Source: Pseudomonadota bacterium
GTDB taxonomy: Bacteria; Pseudomonadota; Alphaproteobacteria; Reyranellales; Reyranellaceae
Direction of reading: 5' to 3'
Assembly: GCA_018242505.1 (NCBI GenBank)
Contig: JAFEBU010000040.1
Span: forward strand, 1-64,000
DNA: 64,000 nucleotides
Both the position numbers and the translations under genes were made by a program. Positions 16,041 to 24,646 of the stretch are shown piece after piece (within the stretch, counting starts at the first letter, position 1; each line of letters begins with the position of its first letter). The notes beneath the pieces are model-generated. The model was not told the DNA's origin, did no database searches, and worked only from the letters and a program-made list of their open reading frames with translations.

Positions 16041-17455
16041 CCAATCGGCGGATGCTTCCTGTCCATGCCTGACGCTTTCTCCCAGGCATGCGCGACGCGG
16101 AACAGCATCGCCTCGTCGAAGTAACGACCGACGAACTGGACCGAAAGCGGCAGGCCGGTCGAGGAGAGGCCGGACATCATCGCCAAAGCCGGATGGCCGG
16201 TGACGTTGAACGGCGTGCGTGCCTGGCGTGGGTAGGTTCGGTCGATATCGGCCGGACGGTCAATGCGACAAGGCGGGTCCATGGAGCTCGCGCACAGCAG
16301 CACATCGACCTCGGCAAGCGCCGCATTGACATTGGCGATCATCTCGCCGCGACGGCGATTGGCAGCCACATAGTCGCCGGCCGTCAGGAAGGCTCCGGCC
16401 ATCAGACGCCGGCGCGCCAGCTGGCCATAGTCGCCCGGCCGCTCGCGCAGCCAATGCCCGTGCACCGACCAGGCTTCGCTCTGCAGGATGATGCGGTTCA
16501 CCGCCGAGAATTCCCCGAGCGATGGCAGGCGGACGTCCCGCACGTCGGCACCCATCATCTGCAGGGTGCGCACGACATGCTCCAGCGCGGCTGTGACTTC
16601 CGGCTCGGCCGGCATGTCGGTCTCATGGAAATGACGCACGAAGCCCACACGCAGGCCACGCACGCCGCGGTCCAGCGCCGCCGCATAGTGGCCGTTCGCC
16701 GCCGCAGCGCTGCCGGGATCGCGCGGGTCATGGCCCGCGATTGCATCCAGCATCAAGGCGTTGTCGGCAACGGTGCGCGTCATCGGGCCGACATGGTCCA
16801 ACGTGAAGGAAAGCGGAAAGACGCCGCGCCGCGAGACCAGACCATAGGTGGGCTTGAGACCGACAATGCCGCAGCAGCTCGCGGGATTGCGTACGCTGCC
16901 GCCAGTGTCGGTGCCGAGCGCCATCGGGAAAAGCCCGGCAGCGACGCCCGACCCCGAGCCGGAAGACGAACCGCCGGGATGGTGGTCGGGGTTCCAGGGA
17001 TTACGCGCTGGCGGCCAGGGCAGATCGAAGCTTGGACCACCGATCGCGAACTCATGGGTCGAGAGCTTGCCGACCACGATGGCGCCCGCCTGGCGCAGCT
17101 TACCGACACAGACGGCGTCCGCCTTCGCGATGTTGTCGGTGAGGATTTTCGAGTGGCAGGTGGTGGCAAGTCCGGCCACATCGATGATGTCCTTGATGCC
17201 GACGGGAACACCGTGCAGCGGGCCGCGCAGCCGGCCGGCCGTCGCTTCGGTCTCCGCCACGCGCGCGGCGGCCATTGCCGCCTCTGCGTCGAGACGGATG
17301 AAGGCATTGAGCACGGGATCGAGCCTGGCGATGCGATCGAGATGCGCCTTCATCAACTCCACGGGCGAAAGCTCGCGTGCCGCGATCGCCTGTGCGGCGG
17401 CCGCAGCCGACAGGAAATGGAGCGGGCCTTCCACCAGGCCGAGGCCGGCGTTCAC
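16037..17455 (-). CDS. Amidase-signature enzyme, AtzE-like
   Basis: A 472-residue amidase-signature hydrolase. The catalytic triad is Lys88 (VGIKDIID), Ser163 (PGGSSSGSG) and Ser187 (DTGGSVRNP), spaced as in FAAH and AtzE. The substrate pocket is not conserved enough to name a substrate. The start is chosen at GTG 17455, because GTGA overlaps the stop of the small AtzG-like gene and GGGAGATGG lies just upstream. An ATG at 17485 would overlap that gene by about 30 nt. AtzE, the 1-carboxybiuret hydrolase of cyanuric acid breakdown, forms a complex with AtzG, so the pairing here supports an AtzE-type enzyme. It could equally act on another carbamoyl or amide compound. Confidence 0.85.
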   Translation of the reverse strand: MNAGLGLVEGPLHFLSAAAAAQAIAARELSPVELMKAHLDRIARLDPVLNAFIRLDAEAAMAAARVAETEATAGRLRGPLHGVPVGIKDIIDVAGLATTCHSKILTDNIAKADAVCVGKLRQAGAIVVGKLSTHEFAIGGPSFDLPWPPARNPWNPDHHPGGSSSGSGSGVAAGLFPMALGTDTGGSVRNPASCCGIVGLKPTYGLVSRRGVFPLSFTLDHVGPMTRTVADNALMLDAIAGHDPRDPGSAAAANGHYAAALDRGVRGLRVGFVRHFHETDMPAEPEVTAALEHVVRTLQMMGADVRDVRLPSLGEFSAVNRIILQSEAWSVHGHWLRERPGDYGQLARRRLMAGAFLTAGDYVAANRRRGEMIANVNAALAEVDVLLCASSMDPPCRIDRPADIDRTYPRQARTPFNVTGHPALAMMSGLSSTGLPLSVQFVGRYFDEAMLFRVAHAWEKASGMDRKHPPIG

Positions 17456-17634
17456 AGCCCATCTCCCGCACGCATGGCCGGCCACGGTTCGACCTGCGGA
17501 TCGGTGGGCGCATTCAACTTCTGCCTGACGGTCGCGGTCTGGCGAGCAGCGGCGAGCACGTCGTCGCGAAATTCCGCAAGCGCCTTGTCCAACCCGGCCT
17601 GGTGCGCGAACAATTCGATAATTTCCTCATCCAT
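17452..17634 (-). CDS. AtzG-like (DUF4089-type) small amidase subunit
   Basis: A 60-residue protein, MDEEIIELFAHQAGLDKALA at the N-terminus and PTDPQVEPWPAMRAG near the C-terminus. Its size, the helix followed by an acidic P-x-x-x-E-P-x-P tail, and its position directly before an amidase match AtzG/DUF4089 proteins. AtzG is the small subunit that stabilises and helps form the active site of AtzE. ATG at 17634 follows GGGAGGGATGCACGC. Its TGA overlaps the amidase GTG, as expected for stoichiometric partners. The family assignment rests on short-sequence pattern and context, so it is less certain than the amidase. Confidence 0.68.
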   Translation of the reverse strand: MDEEIIELFAHQAGLDKALAEFRDDVLAAARQTATVRQKLNAPTDPQVEPWPAMRAGDGL

Positions 17635-17723
17635 GCGTGCATCCCTCCCGATCTTCGGCCGTTGTCGAGGTCAGCACGAATCGCGTCCACCCGTCCATCG
17701 GGTGATTCGCAGGGGGGCTCTGC

Positions 17724-19853
17724 TTGATATTCGACCATACGCTGGCGACTTTCGCCGCGGAGCTGATCCTCCTTCTCCTGATAGGACGCTTGCTGGGCGA
17801 AGGCATGAGCCGGCTGGGCCAGCCTGCACTCTTCGGACAGCTCCTGGCCGGCGTGGTGCTGGGACCGTCCGTGTTCGGCGCGCTCCTGCCCGAACTCAGG
17901 CACATGCTCTTTCCCGATTCCAAGACCGTGAAGAGCATGATCGATGCCATCGCCCAGACCGGCATCCTTCTCCTGCTGCTGCTCACCGGAATGGAGACCA
18001 ATCTGGCGCTGGTCCGGCGCCGGCAGCGCGCCGTGATCTCCTCATCGCTGTTCGGTATTGCCGTGCCTTTCGCCTGCGGCCTGGCGCTCGCCTATGCGCT
18101 GCCGGGCGACGTTGTGCCGGGGCACGAGAATCGCCTGGTCACGGCGCTCTTCCTCGGTACGGCGCTGTCGATCTCCGCGGTGAAGATCGTCGCCATGGTG
18201 CTGATGGAGATCGGCGCGATCCGGCGCGACCTCGGCCAGCTCATCCTCGCCACCGCGATCCTCGACGACACGATCGCCTGGATCATCATCGCCGTCATCT
18301 CGGGCATCGCCGCGCATGGCCGGGTCGACCTCGCGAGCATCGGCGCGAGCATCGCCGGCACTGCACTCTTTCTTGCCTTCTGTCTCAGCATCGGCCGCCG
18401 GCTGGTGGCGGCGCTGATCGTCTGGGTGAACGACAATCTCACGATCGAGGTACCGGTGATCAGTGCGATCCTGATTGTCATGCTCGCCATGGCGCTCACG
18501 ACCGAGCTGATCGGGGTCCACACCGCGCTTGGCGCCTTCATCGCCGGCATCCTGATCGGCCAGTCGCCGATCCTCACCGAGCATATCGAAGGCCAGTTGC
18601 GCGGCTTCATCATGGCCTTCTTCAGCCCGGTCTTCTTTGCCGTCGCCGGCCTCGGCATGGATCTTCGCACCCTGCTCGATCCAACCCTGGCCCTGTTCAC
18701 GCTGGCCGTGATCGTCATCGCAAGCGTAGGGAAGTTCTCTGGCGCGCTGATCGGCGGCCGGCTGGGCGGGCTCACGACACGCGAGTCGCTGGCGCTCGGT
18801 GTCGGCCTGAACGGGCGCGGGTCGACCGAGGTCATCATCGCCAGCATCGGTCTCTCGATGGGCGCGCTCGGCAACCAGCTCTATACGATGATCGTGGCAA
18901 TGGCGGTGATCACGACAATGGCCATGCCGCCAATGCTGCGCTGGGCGATGGCGCGCGTGCCGCTCGGCGAGGAGGAAGCGAAACGGCTGGAGAAAGAGGA
19001 CGCCGAAGCCGACGAGCACCTGCCCAAGATCGAGCGGGCGCTGGTCTATGTCGACGACAGCCCCAACGGCCGGCTGGCGGCGCGCCTGGCCGGCCTCTTC
19101 GCCGCCCGCCAGCAGATCCTGACCACGGTGCTCGAGCCGGAGACGACCGAGGACCGCGGGGCCGAGGAGGCGGCTGCCGGCAAGCATGTCGCCGAGGCCG
19201 CTCACGCGACCAGTTCGACCGTCGACTCCAAGCCCGCCGCCGCGAAGAAGCTCGTGACCGAGCGCCCGCCGGCCCAGGACGATGCGCTGGAGAAGGAAAT
19301 CGAGCGCGGCTACGACATCGCCTTTGTCGGCCTCGATCGGCCGATCTCCGATGCCCACTTCGATCCGCGGCTACAACGTCTGGTGAGCGAATTCCAAGGG
19401 CCGATCGCGATCGCGGTCAACGGAGCCGGGGCAGCCGGGCCCGCCGATGTGCCGCTCGATATCCTGCTGCCGGCCGCTGGCGTTCGCGATGGGCGGCTCG
19501 CGACGGAAATCGCACTCGCCCTTGGCCACGCCAGCAAGGGCACGGTGACGGCCTTGCATGTCTTCGATCCCCAGGAGGATGTGGCGCTGCTGCGCGGCCG
19601 GGCGCGACGCCTCGGCATGTCGGTTCTGGTCGACATCCATCGCGCCGGCAAACGTGCCGGGGTGCCGGTCAAGGGCATGACCGCCACGAACATCCGGCCG
19701 GAGACCGAGATCCGGCGGGCGCTGCGCGGCGGACGATTCGACCTTGTTGTGCTCGCGACCGCGCTGCGCCAAGGCGAGACCACGTTTCTCGGACCGCGTA
19801 TCACCGCCTTGCTGCATGTCCTGCGCACGCCAACGCTGCTGATCGCGTACTGA
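17724..19853 (+). CDS. CPA2-type cation:proton antiporter with tandem USP-like C-terminal domain
   Basis: A 709-residue membrane protein. Residues about 1-415 hold 12-13 transmembrane segments of the monovalent cation:proton antiporter-2 family (Kef/CHX-like), including LGQPALFGQLLAGVVLGP (about 32-49), the ion-binding region LDDTIAWI (about 178-185), and GLNGRGSTEVIIASIGL (about 366-382). The last ~290 residues are soluble and contain two universal-stress-protein-like halves (RALVYVDDSPNGRLAARLAG from about 440 and TALHVFDPQEDVALLRGRARR from about 605), as in plant CHX exchangers, rather than the RCK/TrkA-N domain of KefB/C. It starts at TTG 17724. Likely roles are K+ or Na+/H+ exchange; ion and direction unknown. 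Confidence 0.87.
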   Translation: MIFDHTLATFAAELILLLLIGRLLGEGMSRLGQPALFGQLLAGVVLGPSVFGALLPELRHMLFPDSKTVKSMIDAIAQTGILLLLLLTGMETNLALVRRRQRAVISSSLFGIAVPFACGLALAYALPGDVVPGHENRLVTALFLGTALSISAVKIVAMVLMEIGAIRRDLGQLILATAILDDTIAWIIIAVISGIAAHGRVDLASIGASIAGTALFLAFCLSIGRRLVAALIVWVNDNLTIEVPVISAILIVMLAMALTTELIGVHTALGAFIAGILIGQSPILTEHIEGQLRGFIMAFFSPVFFAVAGLGMDLRTLLDPTLALFTLAVIVIASVGKFSGALIGGRLGGLTTRESLALGVGLNGRGSTEVIIASIGLSMGALGNQLYTMIVAMAVITTMAMPPMLRWAMARVPLGEEEAKRLEKEDAEADEHLPKIERALVYVDDSPNGRLAARLAGLFAARQQILTTVLEPETTEDRGAEEAAAGKHVAEAAHATSSTVDSKPAAAKKLVTERPPAQDDALEKEIERGYDIAFVGLDRPISDAHFDPRLQRLVSEFQGPIAIAVNGAGAAGPADVPLDILLPAAGVRDGRLATEIALALGHASKGTVTALHVFDPQEDVALLRGRARRLGMSVLVDIHRAGKRAGVPVKGMTATNIRPETEIRRALRGGRFDLVVLATALRQGETTFLGPRITALLHVLRTPTLLIAY

Positions 19854-19915
19854 ATTCACGATCTCATGCCGCTCTAAGAACCTCGACGATTCCGCAGGCG
19901 CCTACAACAACTCGC

Positions 19916-20383
19916 CTACTTCACGGCATCGGCCGGTGCGGCGGCGGTAAGGTAGCTGTGGATCTTCCAGATGCCGTTTTCCGGTGCGAACACCACGAGC
20001 TGGTTGGAATAGCTCGTACTCTCCACGCCGCTCGACAGAACCTTGAGATGCGCCTTGGCGGTCGAGCGGGCCCAGCCCACCTCGGCATATTTCGCCGCCT
20101 CCCGGATATCGAACTCCAGGTCGATCCTGATCGTGGCGAGAAGCCGCTGATGGGCGGCGCGCACCGCATCGGTTCCCACGGCGGCCTTGCCCCCGGGCGA
20201 CATGTACGAGCCGTTGACGGCGAACAGGCGGACCGCTGCTTCGACATCAGCGGCCCTGAGTGCATCGGCGTATCTATCGAGGATCGAGCCGAGTTCGAGC
20301 GACGGCTCGGCCCTGGCGCTTGCCGGAAGCAGGCCGATGCCCGCGGCGGCGATGAACAAACGGCGGGAAAGGTCGGCTGTCAC
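19916..20383 (-). CDS. Secreted SnoaL/DUF4440-like protein (NTF2 fold)
   Basis: A 155-residue protein with an N-terminal export signal MTADLSRRLFIAAAGIGLLPASARA; the S-R-R-L-F-I pattern is twin-arginine-like and cleavage is likely after ARA. The mature part has the NTF2-like pattern ILDRYADALRAADVEAAVRLFAVNGSYMSPG (about residues 34-64), then GTDAVRAAHQRLL and a C-terminal strand NQLVVFAPENGIWKIHSYL, typical of SnoaL/DUF4440 proteins and the SgcJ/EcaC group. No catalytic assignment is possible. It follows the large tamB gene on the same strand after 21 nt. Confidence 0.8.
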   Translation of the reverse strand: MTADLSRRLFIAAAGIGLLPASARAEPSLELGSILDRYADALRAADVEAAVRLFAVNGSYMSPGGKAAVGTDAVRAAHQRLLATIRIDLEFDIREAAKYAEVGWARSTAKAHLKVLSSGVESTSYSNQLVVFAPENGIWKIHSYLTAAAPADAVK

Positions 20384-20404
20384 GGGAGGTCTCCTTGAAA
20401 GGAG

Positions 20405-23400
20405 TCAGTAGTCCCATTCCATCTTGGCGCCGATCTTTTCGTTGGAATCGGTGCCAAATGAGCCTTCGATCTTGGTGTGCGGCAAGACCTCGATCTCGAC
20501 GATGCCGCGGCTGGAATCACCGCTGGCGCCCTGCTGGGCACCGACATAGACGCCCGGCGCCACATAGCGACCGCCCTGGATCGATGTCGTGCTGCCGGCG
20601 GAAGCGTTCGCCGCGTTGCTCGACGACGAATTGATCGACAGCTGATCGAGGCCAAGGCCCTTGCGAAGCCTGCCGAGGAAGCCGGTGCCGCCAGCCGATG
20701 CCTGCCCGGTCAGTTCCGCCAACGCCTGCGCCGCACTCAGGATCTCGAATGGGCTCAGGCCCGACGACGGCTTGCCGAACAGCAGCATGGCCATCGCCTC
20801 GTCCTGCGGCAGGCTCGGCGAGGATGTGAGTACGAACTTGGGAGCACGCGCGCTGCCGGTGATGTCGACCTCGATGGTCGTCGAATTCACGATGGTCGAG
20901 GCGGCAAAATCGAGCTCGGGGTCAATCTCGTTGGCATTCATCAACGCGACATTGCCGCGCGTGAAATTAAGCTGATGGCCGGCCAGGTTGAAGGTGCCAC
21001 GGCGCAGGGTCAGGTTGCCCAGCACCGCCGGCGCCGAAGGATTGCCGGTCACCGTGAACTTGCCGCCGACCTCGGCATCGAGGCCTCGGCCGCGGACGAA
21101 CACCGCCTGCGGCGCATTGATGTCGAGCGCGAGCCGCACGCCGCCCTCGGCCGGCGGCTGGGGCTGCACCTTCCCCGACGGCGGCGACGCCGGCTTGGGA
21201 GCAGCAGGTCCCGGCGCAGTGTTGCCGTTGATCTCGGTGACCGCGATCGTCGGATAGTTCGCAAGCTGCGTGCCGCCGATATTGATGTCGGCCCGGTCGA
21301 CGGTTACCGGCCCCGTGACATCGAAGCCGGCAAGCGTCGATCCCCTGATCTTGACGTCACTCGAAATGGCAGCGATCAAGTCGGGACGGTTGGCGACCAG
21401 CGCGTTGTGTGCGGTGATGCCGAGATCGACCGGAAAGCCCTGCACCGGATCGAGACGTACGGTGCCGGTGCCAGAGATCGAGCCATTGCGCGCGGTCTGG
21501 AAACTGAGGCTCTGAAGCTGCAAGGTCTCGCCCTGCAGGACCACGTTCGCCCGTCCGCCGGTGAGCCGGAGACCGGTCGCAGGCAGGAAGAGCGTGGCGT
21601 TGCTAAGCACGATCGTGCCGCTGCCGTTGATGGCATTGCCGTTTACGGTGAGATTGAGGTTGGGGCTGAGCGTGCCCGCCACGTTGCGGATGCTGTCGCC
21701 GAGCGCGGCGGAGAACGGCGCGATGTCCATGGCGCCGTTGATGCCGACCGTCGCCGAGAGTGGCGCGTTGCCCTGCGGTATCGACGATTTCCCCTTGATG
21801 CCGAGGCGCGTGCCGCTGCCGGCGGTCACGGTTGCGTCGAGAGTGGCCTGTCGTTCGACGACCGACGCGGTCCCGCGAAGCGCGATTGCCGGCACCAACG
21901 CCATCTCTGGCCGCTTAATGCGCACGCCGTCCGCCGAATAGGTCGCCTCGATGCGGGGATTGGCTGTGGCGCCGGTGACATGCAGCTTGGCCTGCAGCGT
22001 GCCCTGGATCCCCGTCCCGGGCGCGAAGGCTTCAACCAAGGACAAGGGCAGGGCCGCGATTTCCACCGACAGATCGCTTGCCGCCTCGTCGACCGTGCCG
22101 CCAATGCCCAACCGTCCGCCGCCCAGCCGCAGCGAGGCGGGCTGGATGGTGATGCGTTGGCCCGCGACGGTCACCTGTGTTGGCGCGTTCAGCGCCACCG
22201 GGATGCCCTGGTAGCGCGCATCGAGGCGCTGCAAGGCGATGCGGATGGCGTCAGCTCCGGGCTCCACCTTCGCCATGACGTTGGCGTTGGTCGCACGGCC
22301 AGCCGCCTGCACGGCGATGTCGAAGGCCGTGCGGTCGCCCTTCACTGTCGCGGTCACACCGTTGAGATCGGCGACTCCTACCAAGCCGCTGGCCTTGACG
22401 GTGGCGTCCGTCTTGGCCGCGCCGAACGGATCGGCAACCGATGCATCGAGCCGCAGGCCGTTCACGCCGGTCGTGCCCGACCGCAGCCGATCGCCCTTCA
22501 AGGCGATGGTCACCGTGCCGGCCGGATTGTCCGACGCAGTCGCGACATCGAGGTCGATCGCGCCCGCGACCGGCGTGCCGATGATCGGCGCGAGATCTTC
22601 GAGACGCGCCATCTTGAGATGTCCGCTGCCGGTCGCGCGGCCGGGCGCCACGACGAGATCCTTCACGTCCACCGACGCGCTGGCCCAGCTTCCTTGCAGC
22701 GTCGGCACCTGAAGGCCGCCGTCGGCATTGCGGGCAAAACTGCCGGAGAGCGAGAGGGGCTGTTGGGCGAGGTCTCCTTGCGCCGTCACCTGGCCGTGCG
22801 CCGCCTCGCCCTCGAGAGAAGCGTCGAGCAGAAGCGCCAGATGCTGCGAGGTGAGTTTGCCTCGGCGCAGATTGCTGAGATCGATGGACACGCGGACATC
22901 GCCGCCATCGGGCTTCAGCGTCACCTTGCCGTTCGCCGACGCAGCACCGCTCATGCCTGCCTGCAAAAGGTCGAGCCGCGGCAAATCGAGCGAGAGGTTG
23001 AGATCTCCGGTCTGGTCGCGGCCTTGCCCTGAAACCGTGAAGGTCAATCCCTCCGCCCCGACCCGAACGCCGTCGAGCTGCCAGCTCCGGTCCTTCTGCA
23101 GCGCGGCGGCGCCGCTCAGCTTCAGCGTCTGGCGCTTGAGGTCCGGCGGCATGTTGGGGACGCCGAGATCATCGAGTGTCCCGCGCCAGGCGACACGCGA
23201 CGTTTGCGTCTTCGTCGACAGGTCGAGATCGAGATGGCCGCGACCGGTGATCTGTGTGCCGGCAAGACCAGAGAGCAGCGCGAGATTCGGGACGTCGATC
23301 GCAATCTTGCCGTCGCCGGCTTCGGTCGACGGCTGATAGCCGGCCGTGCCCTTGAGCGCGACCAGTGGCGAGGAGAGATCGATCGACTGGACCACCAGAC

Positions 23401-24646
23401 GACCGTCCGGCTGCGCATCGAGCTTTGCCGAGAGCTCCACATGCTGCGGCGGCGGACCACGCTCGCCCAAACTTCTTGCGGCGAGGTCGTCGACCGAGGC
23501 GGTGAGCGTCGCCGCTCCCTGCGGGTGCTTGAAAAGATTCGTGAGATCGGCCGTGAGGTCGGCGCGCAGGTTGCGCCAGTCGATGCCACCGGCGAGATCG
23601 GCCAGAGGACCAGCCTCCCCCGCATGCATTTTGACCGTCGCCTGCAATCGATCCTTCTGTGGATCGTACTGTCCGGTCGCGTCGACCTGGGCAGGCCCCA
23701 CGGCAAGGGCGAGCGATCGCACCGCCAGCGCGCCGGACGGGTCGAGGCTTGCCTCGCCCTTGAGCGTCGCCGGCGTGCGCAACAGGCGCGCCACCGGACT
23801 ATCGGGCAGGCCGGGGGCAACGACCGACATGTCCACCGCGACGGCCGTCGCTCCGCTCTCAGGATGCCAACGCGCCGTCCCTTTCGATTGGATGGCATTG
23901 CCCGCCGAGGCGTCGAGGTCGGCGGTGCCGTTCGCGGCATCGCCCTTGGCGATCAACTTGAACGAGACCTGATCGAGGTCGGGCCGGCCAATCAGCGCCG
24001 CGACGATCCCGCCCTTGCCCGATTCCGCGCCCGTTATCCGGCCGTCGATGGCAAAAGGAGCAAGCGTGAAGCCAAGGTCTGCCGCGACCTGCGCGGTCGG
24101 ACCGTCCGTTCGGACCATATCGAGCTTGAAACGGCTCTGGCCATGCCCTGCCACCGCACCGCTGCCATCGATCTTCCAGTGCGAGTCGACGCCGCCCAAC
24201 GGTGCGCCAACATGCAGGTCGGCCACCGCCAGCCGATCGAGTTCGACACCGAACGGCAGGCTCGCGCCTCCTCCCGAAGACGCCTCGGAAGGAGCGGCCT
24301 TCGCAGGCGCCGGCGGCCGCAGCGCCTCGATCTTTTGCGCGGCGATATCTTCGATCTTGAGGCGGCCGGTGAACAGCGAGGCGAATGACCAGGCAAGATG
24401 CGCGTCTTCGATGTTCAGCCAGACGCCCTGCGGGTCCGACATCTCGATCTTCGCCACCCGAAGATCGGTCGGAATGAAGCCGCTGATACCCGAGACTTCG
24501 AGGCGACTGTCGGCCGAGGAGGCCATCGACGAGACAATGCCCGCCAGCGCCTGCTTGCCCGGCGGCGTCTGCAGCACGGCGAACAGCAGGGCGACGACGG
24601 CGACGAGGCCGCCCAGGATCCAAGCCGTAAGTCGCAACATGCGCAT
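20405..24646 (-). CDS. tamB: Translocation and assembly module protein TamB
   Basis: A 1413-residue inner-membrane-anchored, periplasm-spanning protein. Residues about 8-26 (AWILGGLVAVVALLFAVLQ) form the single N-terminal transmembrane segment. The long middle is a repetitive beta-taco built from repeated strand patterns rich in G-x-L-x-L/V. The C-terminal DUF490/TamB domain (about residue 1050 to the end) includes PTIAVTEINGN, ISVDLNI-like strands and the terminal GTDSNEKIGAKMEWDY. TamB bridges phospholipids, and with TamA some outer-membrane proteins, to the outer membrane. The start overlaps the tamA stop by one base (TGATG), so the pair is coupled. A proline-rich insert (PAAPKPASPPSGK) lies near residue 1145. 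Confidence 0.92.
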   Translation of the reverse strand: MRMLRLTAWILGGLVAVVALLFAVLQTPPGKQALAGIVSSMASSADSRLEVSGISGFIPTDLRVAKIEMSDPQGVWLNIEDAHLAWSFASLFTGRLKIEDIAAQKIEALRPPAPAKAAPSEASSGGGASLPFGVELDRLAVADLHVGAPLGGVDSHWKIDGSGAVAGHGQSRFKLDMVRTDGPTAQVAADLGFTLAPFAIDGRITGAESGKGGIVAALIGRPDLDQVSFKLIAKGDAANGTADLDASAGNAIQSKGTARWHPESGATAVAVDMSVVAPGLPDSPVARLLRTPATLKGEASLDPSGALAVRSLALAVGPAQVDATGQYDPQKDRLQATVKMHAGEAGPLADLAGGIDWRNLRADLTADLTNLFKHPQGAATLTASVDDLAARSLGERGPPPQHVELSAKLDAQPDGRLVVQSIDLSSPLVALKGTAGYQPSTEAGDGKIAIDVPNLALLSGLAGTQITGRGHLDLDLSTKTQTSRVAWRGTLDDLGVPNMPPDLKRQTLKLSGAAALQKDRSWQLDGVRVGAEGLTFTVSGQGRDQTGDLNLSLDLPRLDLLQAGMSGAASANGKVTLKPDGGDVRVSIDLSNLRRGKLTSQHLALLLDASLEGEAAHGQVTAQGDLAQQPLSLSGSFARNADGGLQVPTLQGSWASASVDVKDLVVAPGRATGSGHLKMARLEDLAPIIGTPVAGAIDLDVATASDNPAGTVTIALKGDRLRSGTTGVNGLRLDASVADPFGAAKTDATVKASGLVGVADLNGVTATVKGDRTAFDIAVQAAGRATNANVMAKVEPGADAIRIALQRLDARYQGIPVALNAPTQVTVAGQRITIQPASLRLGGGRLGIGGTVDEAASDLSVEIAALPLSLVEAFAPGTGIQGTLQAKLHVTGATANPRIEATYSADGVRIKRPEMALVPAIALRGTASVVERQATLDATVTAGSGTRLGIKGKSSIPQGNAPLSATVGINGAMDIAPFSAALGDSIRNVAGTLSPNLNLTVNGNAINGSGTIVLSNATLFLPATGLRLTGGRANVVLQGETLQLQSLSFQTARNGSISGTGTVRLDPVQGFPVDLGITAHNALVANRPDLIAAISSDVKIRGSTLAGFDVTGPVTVDRADINIGGTQLANYPTIAVTEINGNTAPGPAAPKPASPPSGKVQPQPPAEGGVRLALDINAPQAVFVRGRGLDAEVGGKFTVTGNPSAPAVLGNLTLRRGTFNLAGHQLNFTRGNVALMNANEIDPELDFAASTIVNSTTIEVDITGSARAPKFVLTSSPSLPQDEAMAMLLFGKPSSGLSPFEILSAAQALAELTGQASAGGTGFLGRLRKGLGLDQLSINSSSSNAANASAGSTTSIQGGRYVAPGVYVGAQQGASGDSSRGIVEIEVLPHTKIEGSFGTDSNEKIGAKMEWDY

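Noticed and set aside
15168..17634. Complete urea carboxylase/urea amidolyase operon
   Set aside because: Only the DUF1989 protein of that group is present; no biotin-carboxylase or allophanate hydrolase domain was found.
16088..20398. A long open frame (about 1436 codons) on the plus strand across the amidase, AtzG-like and antiporter genes
   Set aside because: It is antisense or out of frame to genes with clear motifs (amidase triad, antiporter helices); its residues are rich in Arg, Ala and His as expected for a shadow of GC-rich codons.
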